A stretch of 64,000 bases of DNA, taken from CAVWDU01 sp963840725. Lineage in GTDB: Bacteria > Pseudomonadota > Gammaproteobacteria > Pseudomonadales > Halieaceae. Below, piece by piece: positions 9,456 to 17,210 of the stretch. The stretch covers positions 124,001 through 188,000 of the forward strand of contig CAWIZY010000028.1 in the NCBI GenBank assembly GCA_963840725.1, written 5' to 3'. A model generated the notes under the pieces. It was given only the letters and a program-made list of their open reading frames with translations, ran no database searches and was not told where the DNA came from. The first letter of the stretch is position 1. Each line of letters opens with the position of its first letter. A program made the position numbers and the translations under genes.

Positions 9456-10522
9456 CAGCCGAGGTCTACCCGACTGAGCACGTCAACCGCCTGGCCATCG
9501 CGAACGCTCTGGATTCCGGAGGTGATGATCACTTCACCAGCCTCCAGCCCCTGGAGAATCTCGACGTGGCTGGCATCGCGATTGCCGGTCTCCACTTCCC
9601 GCCGCACGGCAATACCATCCTTGACCGTAAACACTGAGACCGAATCCAGGCTCTGCAAAACCGCGATCGCCGGAACCACCAGCGCCGCCTCATTCCGGCT
9701 GATAAACTGCACCCGTGCGTAATTGCCCGGGAGCAGCCTGCGCTCCGGGTTGGCCACGTTTGCACGCACAGTCAGGGTCCGGGTCGCCAGGTCAACGCGC
9801 GGATCAATGGCTCGAACCCTCGCCTCGAAGGGCTGCTCGTAGCCGGCCACTTTCAGAGACAGACGCTTACCCGGCTCTATCACCGCACGATAGCGCTCGG
9901 GTACACTGAAATCGACGATAAGGTCGGATACGGTTTGCAGGGTTGTGATCAGGGTGTCGGCCTCTATCAGATCACCCTGGCTGATATCGCGCAGGCCCAA
10001 AGTGCCCGCGAATGGCGCGTGGATGCGGGTCTTGCTGAGACGGATCTGCAAGCGGTCAACCTCCGCTTGCAGCACGGCGCGCCGGCTGACCGCGTCATCG
10101 CGCTCAGAGGCAGTGACAGAACCGCGCTCGAACAAACGGCTCAACCTGTCCTCATTGGTGCTGGCCAATGCCAGCTGTTCAGTCAGGGAGCGCAACTCCG
10201 CCGCCAGTTCCCCGGCTTCGATGACGACAATAAGCGCGTTTTCGTCGACATCCTGCCCGTCGCGAAAGTGAATGCTCTCCACCTTGCCCCTCAACTCACT
10301 GCGAATATTGATAGCCCTGTCCGCCATCAGCGTACCATTGAACGTGAGTCGGCTTTCGAAGGGCTGAGGCTCCAGGCGCAGGGTGCGCACTACAGGCGCT
10401 GCGCCGCCCGGGCGTTCGCCGTCAGCCACGGGGTCGACCGGCGACACTAGCGGCGCCAGCCTGGGCCAGGCCAACAGCGCAAGCGCAGCCGCGGCAAGTA
10501 TCACTATCAGGATTTTTTTCAT
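9455..10522 (-). CDS. RND efflux periplasmic adaptor (membrane fusion protein)
   Basis: The start is the ATG at 10522 (AGG ribosome site, then a signal-anchor 'MKKILIVILAAAALALLAW'), not the longer frame. The protein has 355 residues: lipoyl half-motifs around 'IRSELRGKVESIHFRDGQDV' and 'RIHAPFAGTLGLRDISQGD', an alpha-hairpin between them ('LAAELRSLTEQLALASTNEDR' region), and beta-barrel and membrane-proximal domains ('VRAIDPRVDLATRTLTVRA'). It bridges the downstream RND permease to an outer membrane channel. First gene of a two-gene operon. No regulator is adjacent. Confidence 0.94.
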   Translation of the reverse strand: MKKILIVILAAAALALLAWPRLAPLVSPVDPVADGERPGGAAPVVRTLRLEPQPFESRLTFNGTLMADRAINIRSELRGKVESIHFRDGQDVDENALIVVIEAGELAAELRSLTEQLALASTNEDRLSRLFERGSVTASERDDAVSRRAVLQAEVDRLQIRLSKTRIHAPFAGTLGLRDISQGDLIEADTLITTLQTVSDLIVDFSVPERYRAVIEPGKRLSLKVAGYEQPFEARVRAIDPRVDLATRTLTVRANVANPERRLLPGNYARVQFISRNEAALVVPAIAVLQSLDSVSVFTVKDGIAVRREVETGNRDASHVEILQGLEAGEVIITSGIQSVRDGQAVDVLSRVDLG

Positions 10523-10627
10523 GAACACCTTACGCAGGGAGAGAGAGTGCCCGATCACAATGACTGCGTATTATACGCTATTTCCTTAAACCAAGTGTGG
10601 ATAAGTGCGCTGTCGACCGGGCGCCCG

Positions 10628-10762
10628 CTAAGGGCTGAAGACCAGCGCCGGCCAGGGCGGCCTGCCGGTGATATGCAGATCCGGCTGGGCCTCAGCAGCA
10701 GCAATCGCTGCACGCAGGCCGCCGGCACCGACAATAATGATAGCCGCACTGACCTGATCCAT
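10628..10762 (-). pseudogene. Truncated 5' fragment of an E. coli-type frdA (fumarate reductase flavoprotein)
   Basis: A 44-codon frame reads 'MDQVSAAIIIVGAGGLRAA' then 'IAAAEAQPDLHI', which matches the FAD-binding N-terminus of FrdA (typically IVGAGGAGLRAAIAAAEANP) except for a two-residue deletion in the glycine motif. After 'HI' similarity stops and the frame ends. The expected 'SKVYPMRSHT' is absent. It is therefore a remnant, not a functional gene. It is unlike the complete FrdA at 43039-45015, which has the distinct Wolinella-type N-terminus, so it derives from another paralogue. Confidence 0.65.
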
Positions 10763-10900
10763 AGCGTCGCGTCCTCTCGACGACAGAGGGTCAAGCCAAC
10801 CTCTGTGAGAAAACAATGTCAGTGGCTGGACAAGTACTCTACAACAGGCTTGTCCCGGGTCTCAGTGCTCAGGTGCCTCTCGCAGCACAGCAGCGGGCGC

Positions 10901-11344
10901 CTACTCAATCCGCACCCCGTGATTTTCGAGCCATCGCACGTCCAGCACCCAGCGGACGCTCTTCACGTCGGGCTGGGTGGAGATCAGCTCCGCGGCGTGT
11001 GACTGTATCCGGGCCAGCTCATCCTGGGCCGCCATCATTTCATCTGAGACGGCGCCACTGTGCTGCAGGACGGGATACATAACTCGTAGCGACTGGCTTG
11101 CCGCCAGCTTTGCGGAACGGGGGCTGGTCATTCGCGCTACCCCGTTGTTCAGCGACTCAACCCGAAAGGGATACGGGTAAGCGGCGAGTTCGGCATCCTC
11201 TTCAAGCAGATCGTTTAATTCGCTCACGCGAAAGTCCAGGCTACTCACCCACCACAGGAAACCCAGCACCGCGCAGCCAATCAGCACGTAGAGATAGCGG
11301 CGGGTAAAATCATCCATTCCTGCGTTTCGTTGGGCAGTGCTCAC
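10901..11344 (-). CDS. Membrane-anchored protein of unknown function
   Basis: 147 residues, GTG start at 11344 with AGGAG eight bases upstream. It has a short cytoplasmic N-terminus ('DDFTRRYLY'), one transmembrane segment ('VLIGCAVLGFLWWVSSL') and a periplasmic domain of about 115 residues, largely helical, ending 'DVRWLENHGVRIE'. I do not recognise the family. It stands alone between the frdA fragment and the decarboxylase. Good start signal and coherent topology argue that it is real. Confidence 0.6.
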   Translation of the reverse strand: MSTAQRNAGMDDFTRRYLYVLIGCAVLGFLWWVSSLDFRVSELNDLLEEDAELAAYPYPFRVESLNNGVARMTSPRSAKLAASQSLRVMYPVLQHSGAVSDEMMAAQDELARIQSHAAELISTQPDVKSVRWVLDVRWLENHGVRIE

Positions 11345-11497
11345 GATACAGTCTCCTGGCGGTTCTTCGGTTGATCACCGGCAGATTGTAATATAACTTC
11401 TCTTTAGAGAAGGCAAGAAAAGAGACACCCTGCCACCCCGGCAAACGACACATGGGGCGAGCGCGCGTCGTTCATAATTTATATGGAGTATGCGCCA

Positions 11498-12898
11498 ATG
11501 ACGCAAGCCCCCCCTGAACCCGAACAATCGCAACCGCAAGCGGACACTCTGGGTATGGAGGCCCGGGAGATGCGGCGACTGGGTTATCTCGTGGTCGATA
11601 CGGTCGTGGATCGTTTGTGCAACCGGAACAGTGAGCCGGCCATCCTGACCGGCGATGCCCGGGACCTAGCCCTGCGGTTGCACGGCCCCTTGCCTGAATC
11701 TCCCATCGATCCGGACGAGTCCATCGCCCTGCTTGTCGAGGTAATTCTGTCGCATCAGCAGCACGGAGACCACCCGCGCTATTTCGCCCGGGTACCCGGC
11801 CCCAGTTCTTTCGCCGCAATACTGGGAGACTGGCTGGGCACCGGGTTCAACGCCATTACCGCATCATGGGCAGGAGGATCCGGTCCTGCAGCCATGGAAC
11901 TGGTGGTGATAGACTGGCTTCGGGAATTAATGGGAATGCCCGCGAACACAGAAGGCATTCTGGTCAGCGGCGGTTCCCACGCCAACCTGACCGCGTTCGC
12001 CGCTGTAAAAGCCAGCCTCGGCACCGGCGTAATCTATCTGACTGAGCAGACCCATGCTTCCCTCCCGCGGGCGCTGAAAATTCTCGGGTTTAATGCTGAG
12101 CAGCTGCGCATGCTTGCCTGTGACAGCGACCACCGCATGTGCGTCAACTCGCTGGAAACCGCTATCACCAACGATCTGGCCGCAGGTCTGAAGCCGCTGA
12201 TGGTAATCGCCACTGCGGGCACCACGAATACCGGTGCCGTAGATCAGCTCAATGAGATAGCAGACATCTGTGATCATCAAGACCTGTGGTTTCATGTCGA
12301 CGGCGCCTACGGGGCGCCAGCGGCTCTGGCGCCAGCCGGTCGTGCCGCACTTGCTGGCCTCGAACGAGCACATTCTCTGGTTCTGGACCCGCACAAATGG
12401 TTGTTCCAGCCCTACGATGCAGGCTGCCTGTTGATCCGGCCGGGTATGCTTGAGCGCAGTTTCGACATGAACCCCGAGTACCTCAAGGATGTGACCGCCG
12501 GCCCCGGGGAGGTGGATTTCCGCAATCGGGGTCTCGAACTGACCCGGCGCAGTCGGGCGGCAAAACTATGGCTGAGCCTGCGGACCTACGGTGTAGGCCG
12601 TTTTCGGGGCGCCATTGAGCAGGGCCTGGATCTCGCCGAATTTGCCGAGCGTTACCTGCGTGAGGACGCGGTAAAATGGCGGGTCGTCAGCCCCGCGCAA
12701 TTGGGCATCGTGTGTTTCGCCCACCGCGCATCGGACGATGCCGATCATGAAGCGCGGGTTCGCCAACTCGCCTCGAGCGGGTTTGCCTGCGTCTCGTCGA
12801 CCCGACTGAAGGGACAGACCGTATTCAGGCTGTGTACCATCAATCCGCTTACAAGCCATGAGGACATTAAACAGACCATCGATCGACTGGGGACCTGA
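11498..12898 (+). CDS. PLP-dependent group II (aromatic-L-amino-acid type) decarboxylase
   Basis: About 466 residues from ATG 11498; an ATG also exists at 11483, but GGAG at 11485-11488 fits as ribosome site for the later one. All family marks are present: stacking His in 'TEQTHASL' (about 186), 'GTTNTGAVDQ', the pyridine-nitrogen Asp in 'HVDGAYGAPA' (about 268), and Schiff-base Lys in 'LDPHKWLFQPYDAG' (about 300). Such enzymes decarboxylate aromatic amino acids such as DOPA, tryptophan or tyrosine; some relatives use glutamate, aspartate or 2,4-diaminobutyrate. Standalone gene with its own upstream region; substrate not resolved. Confidence 0.92.
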   Translation: MTQAPPEPEQSQPQADTLGMEAREMRRLGYLVVDTVVDRLCNRNSEPAILTGDARDLALRLHGPLPESPIDPDESIALLVEVILSHQQHGDHPRYFARVPGPSSFAAILGDWLGTGFNAITASWAGGSGPAAMELVVIDWLRELMGMPANTEGILVSGGSHANLTAFAAVKASLGTGVIYLTEQTHASLPRALKILGFNAEQLRMLACDSDHRMCVNSLETAITNDLAAGLKPLMVIATAGTTNTGAVDQLNEIADICDHQDLWFHVDGAYGAPAALAPAGRAALAGLERAHSLVLDPHKWLFQPYDAGCLLIRPGMLERSFDMNPEYLKDVTAGPGEVDFRNRGLELTRRSRAAKLWLSLRTYGVGRFRGAIEQGLDLAEFAERYLREDAVKWRVVSPAQLGIVCFAHRASDDADHEARVRQLASSGFACVSSTRLKGQTVFRLCTINPLTSHEDIKQTIDRLGT

Positions 12899-13060
12899 GG
12901 GCCGACCCGGCCAGATAGATTTCCAGGGTTTACAAGCAGATCCTGCAGTCAGGACGAGCGTGCTCGGCTCCGGGATTTGAGGTCACTTGCACGACCACCA
13001 CTTCGTGCCCTGCCGGAGACAGGTTAAACTGGCCTGAATGAGATTTTTCAGGACGGGTTT

Positions 13061-13333
13061 ATGAGTGGAGCGACCTGGATCACGGACGGTATCGGGATGT
13101 TGGGTACTGCGCTGATTGTCATCGCCTATTGCCTCCTGCAAGTGGAACGCATCGACCCTCGCGGCCTGCCTTACAACATCATTAACCTGACAGGCGCTGG
13201 CTGCTTACTTTTCAGCCTGTGCTTCAGTTTTAATCTTGCCAGCGTGGTCATCGAGATATTCTGGATTGCCGCGTCACTGGTTGGGCTATACAGGTACTGG
13301 CGCAGGGGTACCGCGAGCAATTCATCACCCTGA
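13061..13333 (+). CDS. Small membrane protein, CBU_0592-like family
   Basis: 90 residues with three predicted membrane segments ('GIGMLGTALIVIAYCLLQ', 'IINLTGAGCLLFSLCFSF', 'SVVIEIFWIAASLVGLYRYW') and a good AGGA ribosome site before the ATG. The pattern 'YNIINLTGA' followed by 'E.FW..ASLVGLYRY' resembles the CBU_0592 family, whose function is unknown. Convergent with the end of the sox operon. Confidence 0.75.
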   Translation: MSGATWITDGIGMLGTALIVIAYCLLQVERIDPRGLPYNIINLTGAGCLLFSLCFSFNLASVVIEIFWIAASLVGLYRYWRRGTASNSSP

Positions 13334-13402
13334 AAGCTTGTCATCGGAACCCGTTGCCTCCGGGATTCGCAGGGGGAGCATACTGCAGTGTTTCTGAACC
13401 GA

Positions 13403-14227
13403 TCAGCGACGTATGCCCGGAGACTCGAGTGTGAGACCGACGGCTCGCCATGCCAGGTAAAGCTCGACGCTGTTATACAGCGCTGATCCCGCTGGGTAAG
13501 GCGCGGCGCGAACACCGATATCGCAGTCTCGAATCCTGCGATGCAGAGACCCAAAAGACTGCCATTCCATGCGATAACCCGGGTAGGCATTGCCATGCCC
13601 CTGGCTGATGATATCCCCCCGTAAGCGCTTGCCCCAGTTGTCGTCATGGCATTGGTTACAGGCCAGATTCAATTGGCCCTTGCGACGAAAGAAATAAGCT
13701 CGCCCGGTTTCGAAGAACGCCCGGGACTCGCCCTCGATGGACACCGCGTAAGGCATGCCACGGGAAAGGCTGGCCACATAAGCAGTCAAGGACAGCAACT
13801 CGTCGGACTCGTATTCCAGGGGGGGCAGCCCCTGCTGTCGCGTGCGACACTGATTGATCCGTCCCTCGAGGTTGAGTAGTGTTCCTGAAACCCCATCCAA
13901 CGCAGGGTAGCGCGCAGCGGCCCCGACCAGCCTGCGCGAGCCGTCTTGCCCATGACAGGACTGGCAACTGGCAGCCCCCGAGGCGTCTTCAAACAGTGCC
14001 CTGCCCTTGTCCACCCAGAGGTAGCCCGGGTTGGCAAAGCTATCCTCTTGTAGCAACTGCGACTCGGGGGTCAAAAACTCGAAGCCTGACTTCACACGCT
14101 GCGACGGCAGATCGCTACGCTCGGCAAAAGACTGGCGCTCCTGAGCTCGTCCCTGCCCCGCAAATACGATAATCAGTGAAATCAGAGCAATGAAGCAGCG
14201 TTCAGGCGAGCAGCGGGGAGAACTCAC
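13403..14227 (-). CDS. soxA: SoxA, dihaem c-type cytochrome subunit of SoxAX
   Basis: 274 residues: N-terminal signal segment (about 10-28), a first haem site CQSCH (88-92), a second CNQCH (190-194), and the catalytic-haem ligand cysteine C235 in 'HRRIRDCDIGVRA', which is persulfidated in characterised SoxA proteins. With SoxX it attaches thiosulfate or another sulfur substrate to the carrier cysteine of SoxY in the periplasm. Last gene of the leftward sox operon; its start overlaps the end of soxZ by four bases. Confidence 0.95.
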   Translation of the reverse strand: MSSPRCSPERCFIALISLIIVFAGQGRAQERQSFAERSDLPSQRVKSGFEFLTPESQLLQEDSFANPGYLWVDKGRALFEDASGAASCQSCHGQDGSRRLVGAAARYPALDGVSGTLLNLEGRINQCRTRQQGLPPLEYESDELLSLTAYVASLSRGMPYAVSIEGESRAFFETGRAYFFRRKGQLNLACNQCHDDNWGKRLRGDIISQGHGNAYPGYRMEWQSFGSLHRRIRDCDIGVRAAPYPAGSALYNSVELYLAWRAVGLTLESPGIRR

Positions 14228-14544
14228 TCCACCTCCAGATGAACCGAGTCCGTGAACACCCGCCCGCCCTGATCGACCCAGCGAAACACCAGGGTGCCGG
14301 ACTGAGAAGCGGTCGTGAAAAAGCTGAGGAATGGGTTTGCCGCGACGCCCGGGAAAAACTCGGCCCGAAAAATCATCTCATCGTTATAAAGACACTCGAA
14401 ATGTTTGAGGATATCTCGCGGAATCTGCCGCCCGTACTGGTCGCGCCGATAACCACTTTCCATCTCGTGCTGAATCATCGCCTTGAGTTCGATGACCTCA
14501 CCGGGGCTGGCAGTCTTTGGAGCAGCAATTCGAATCACATTCAT
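14224..14544 (-). CDS. soxZ: SoxZ, carrier-complex subunit
   Basis: 106 residues with no signal peptide, as expected for SoxZ, which is exported piggy-back with SoxY by the Tat system. The immunoglobulin-like fold motifs 'PGEVIELKAMIQHEMESGYR' and 'FFTTASQSGTLVFRWVDQGG' are typical. It forms the scaffold that binds SoxY. Located 38 bases after soxY and overlapping soxA. Confidence 0.95.
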   Translation of the reverse strand: MNVIRIAAPKTASPGEVIELKAMIQHEMESGYRRDQYGRQIPRDILKHFECLYNDEMIFRAEFFPGVAANPFLSFFTTASQSGTLVFRWVDQGGRVFTDSVHLEVE

Positions 14545-14582
14545 AGGTTACTGTTCGTAAGTTACTGTTGATAAGTTACCCG

Positions 14583-15065
14583 TCAAATAACGCAGGCACC
14601 GAGGGTCACGATACTGAAAGCATATCCGCACCAGAGCACACCGTCGTTCATCTCAGCAACCGCAACAATGCGCTGGGAATCAGCCATACGAATACGCGTT
14701 TGTACTTTCGCCCGTCCGGCGCGCTGATCGAGTTCAAAGTAGGCCAGTAACGGCAGTGGATTCTCTTCGGCAAAAACGGCGAGGCGCACCACATGATCTT
14801 CCGGACTCATCGGGCTTTCCACGTCCACCGATAATGGCACGGTGTATCCATTTTCAGTGATGGGTGGAATCTTCACAGTCACCCGCCCCGGCCGCAATGG
14901 ACGATCGCCGAATACTTCGGCTATGGCCAGCTCTGCATCCCGTGGTGACGCTGTGGCGCCGCCGGATAACAGGGCCAGCCCAAGGGCGCCGGCACTGGTT
15001 TTCAGTAAGGCCCTGCGACGGAGCGTCCAGGGGACCGGTGCCGATGGCGGCAGAACAGGCTTCAC
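14583..15065 (-). CDS. soxY: SoxY, sulfur carrier subunit with an atypical C-terminus
   Basis: 160 residues with a Tat signal ('LRRRALLKTSAGALGLALL', residues about 15-33) and the SoxY fold ('KIPPITENGYTVPLSVDVESP'). Sulfur intermediates are normally bound to the cysteine in a terminal GGCGG swinging arm. Here the last residues read 'SIVTLGACVI', so the cysteine is kept but the flanking glycines are largely replaced and two bulky residues follow. A second cysteine lies close by in 'VLWCGY'. The ATG overlaps the soxX stop. Whether the variant arm still cycles through the Sox enzymes is the open question; downstream sequence in other frames does not restore GGCGG. Confidence 0.9.
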   Translation of the reverse strand: MKPVLPPSAPVPWTLRRRALLKTSAGALGLALLSGGATASPRDAELAIAEVFGDRPLRPGRVTVKIPPITENGYTVPLSVDVESPMSPEDHVVRLAVFAEENPLPLLAYFELDQRAGRAKVQTRIRMADSQRIVAVAEMNDGVLWCGYAFSIVTLGACVI

Positions 15066-15547
15066 GGATCCTGCCCCTCAAGCGTGGACAGATAAGCCAC
15101 CAGATGCTCTACCTGCACCGCGGACAACGCGGGCCGGCCACGGTATTCAGCCGCCACCTGATTGAGTCCTGCAACTCGGTAATAGGGCGGCATAATGGTG
15201 TTGGGATTTAGCAACGATGCATCCACAATACGCAGTCGCAGCTGCTCGGGTGTCAGCCGCGCGCCTACGGCTGAGAGGTCCGGGCCGACATCACCCTGAA
15301 ACGGCGCGTTCAAATCACGGACCCGATGGCAAAGCACACAATGGCCATCGTCCCGGCTGACAAATAGCGCCTGGCCAGCTGCAGGCGAACCCGGCTGTGC
15401 CGCCAAGGCTTGCGGCAGGGTATCGGCCACTACGGTATAGCGCACTACCGTCTCCATCGCTGCGGTTTCTGCTGCTGCCTGCTCCACTGCTAACTGTGAG
15501 GATTGCAGCAGGCAAGCAGCGGCGATAATCGCCCGCTTCCTGGGCAT
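15062..15547 (-). CDS. soxX: SoxX, monohaem c-type cytochrome subunit of SoxAX
   Basis: 161 residues from ATG 15547, which overlaps the fccB stop; the longer open frame is not protein-like. Signal peptide (1-28), haem site CVLCH (70-74), and the distal methionine in 'NPNTIMPPYYRV' (M119), the classical SoxX pattern. Partner of SoxA in thiosulfate binding. A linker of about 40 residues separates signal and haem domain. Confidence 0.93.
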   Translation of the reverse strand: MPRKRAIIAAACLLQSSQLAVEQAAAETAAMETVVRYTVVADTLPQALAAQPGSPAAGQALFVSRDDGHCVLCHRVRDLNAPFQGDVGPDLSAVGARLTPEQLRLRIVDASLLNPNTIMPPYYRVAGLNQVAAEYRGRPALSAVQVEHLVAYLSTLEGQDP

Positions 15548-16824
15548 CAGCCAAATGCCTCTGCGGTTACAGCGCTGAACCACTCCCGGGCCTGGGCCGC
15601 CTCACGCCGCTGGAAGCTGACCGGTGAATCCACAGGACTGGTGCCGCCCGATCCCTCGACAGTGGCAAACTGTCCCGCGGCACTGGAGTAAACACCGGAC
15701 ACCGAGATGGCCCGATCATCAGCGATATACGAATAACAGGTGTTCGCTAGTGTGGTGGGCTCACTCTCCAAGCCAGTGAACAAGCGCACTACTTGAATAG
15801 CACAGACCTTGGCCTGGGCATTGGCGGCAAAAGCGGATTTGGGCATGGGCGCGGCGATAGCGGCATCGCCGATCACATGAATGTCCGACAAAAGGCGCGA
15901 TTCAAAGCTCGCGGCGTCAATGGGGCACCAGCCGCTGGCGTCGGCGGCACCACAACGCTGGGCAATGAGTCCGGCCTGCTGGGGCGGCACCACGTTCACC
16001 ACGTCGGCGGTAAGCGTATCAAAATCGGTATGCAGGCTTAACGTGTCCGGCTCGACCCGATTGACCCGCCCATCATTGAATCCGCTGCGCCATTCCAGCG
16101 TGTCGCCATAGAGGGTCTGCCATGCGCCCAGAAACAAGGACTGTTTGGAGAAGCGCTCGTTAGCGTCGAGGATAATCAGCTTTGAGCGGGGCTTGTGTCG
16201 GGCAAGATAGGCAGCGATGAGGCTGGCGCGTTCATAAGGCCCAGGCGGACACCGAAAAGGCGCGGCGGTGACCGACATGGCGACCACGCCGCCGTCGTCC
16301 ATGGCCTGCAATTGCCTCTGTAGTAACAAGGTTTGTGCGCCGGCTTTCCAGGCGTGGGGCATGCGCTGCGCCGCTTCCGGGCCGTAACCTTGCAATGCCC
16401 CCCAGCGAAAATCGATGCCCGGCGCCAGTATCAGCCGATCATAGGCCAGCGTTTTTCCACCACTCAGGGTGACTGTTTTTTTGGCCGGGTCGATGTCGCG
16501 GGCGCTGTCGCGGGCGATGTTTATACCCTCTCCGGCCAGGGCCTGATAGGAGAATGTTTGCTGCCCGAGCGTACGCGAGCCCGCCACCACCAGATTACTG
16601 AAAGGACAGGCAATATAATGCGCATTGGGCTCTACCAGCGTCACCGCCAGCCCCGGCATCAGACGCTTGGCGAATCGTGCCGCTGTCGCTCCGCCGAAAC
16701 CGCCTCCGACTACAACCAGTCTGGCGCCAGCGGCGCGGGTCACAGCTGCGGGTGCGAGCAGCCCGGCAAGCCCCAAGGTAGAAAGCGAGATCAGCAGTTG
16801 TCGTCGGGATACTGATGCCAGCAT
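15547..16824 (-). CDS. fccB: Flavocytochrome c sulfide dehydrogenase, flavoprotein subunit (FccB/SoxF)
   Basis: 425 residues. Twin-arginine-like signal ('SRRQLLISLSTLGLAGLL'), FAD-binding GGGFGG (40-45), the covalent-FAD-type cysteine motif 'YIACPFSN' (C73) and the redox-active pair C192 ('RCPPGPYERA') and C363 ('NTCYSYI'). The C-terminal FCSD domain is complete. The enzyme oxidises sulfide in the periplasm and passes electrons to the haem subunit encoded just upstream. Its gene overlaps soxX and sits five bases after fccA. Confidence 0.94.
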   Translation of the reverse strand: MLASVSRRQLLISLSTLGLAGLLAPAAVTRAAGARLVVVGGGFGGATAARFAKRLMPGLAVTLVEPNAHYIACPFSNLVVAGSRTLGQQTFSYQALAGEGINIARDSARDIDPAKKTVTLSGGKTLAYDRLILAPGIDFRWGALQGYGPEAAQRMPHAWKAGAQTLLLQRQLQAMDDGGVVAMSVTAAPFRCPPGPYERASLIAAYLARHKPRSKLIILDANERFSKQSLFLGAWQTLYGDTLEWRSGFNDGRVNRVEPDTLSLHTDFDTLTADVVNVVPPQQAGLIAQRCGAADASGWCPIDAASFESRLLSDIHVIGDAAIAAPMPKSAFAANAQAKVCAIQVVRLFTGLESEPTTLANTCYSYIADDRAISVSGVYSSAAGQFATVEGSGGTSPVDSPVSFQRREAAQAREWFSAVTAEAFG

Positions 16825-16829
16825 AGCGG

Positions 16830-17210
16830 CTAGCGGTCCGCGGGGCTGGCAATATGGCGGGCAATCAATGCTATCTGCGCGTCGCTATACCCCCGCGCCA
16901 GCCGATGCATCACGGTTGCGCCCTGTGTCTCCCGTTTGAAAGTTGCCATCCTGGATTGAATCTCCCGTGCTTCAAGCGTCCGCAGGTTAACGAGCTCGGA
17001 GCCTGCGCCGCTACCGCTGTGGCACCCGCTGCAGGTTGAGGCGAGCGCGGCTGCCTGACCGAGTGCGGCCACAGGCGTCGCTGCGAGCTGATCGCCACCG
17101 GGGGCCGCGAGAGCCTGCACCGCTGCCGTCAAGGTCGACGCCGCCCACATCACTGTCACCACCACCCGGAGTCTTTTGCCCACCAGGCCCATATTGATAC
17201 AAAGGTCCAC
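16830..17210 (-). CDS. fccA: Cytochrome c subunit of sulfide dehydrogenase (FccA-like)
   Basis: About 126 residues: signal peptide ending near 'VQALA', a single haem site CSGCH, and the 'RMATFKRETQGATVMHRLARGYSDAQI' region containing the axial methionine typical of small FccA/SoxE-like cytochromes. The start is either the GTG at 17210, which overlaps the iorB stop as TAGTG and follows GAGAG, or the ATG at 17192; the mature protein is unaffected. It accepts electrons from FccB. Confidence 0.88.
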   Translation of the reverse strand: MDLCINMGLVGKRLRVVVTVMWAASTLTAAVQALAAPGGDQLAATPVAALGQAAALASTCSGCHSGSGAGSELVNLRTLEAREIQSRMATFKRETQGATVMHRLARGYSDAQIALIARHIASPADR

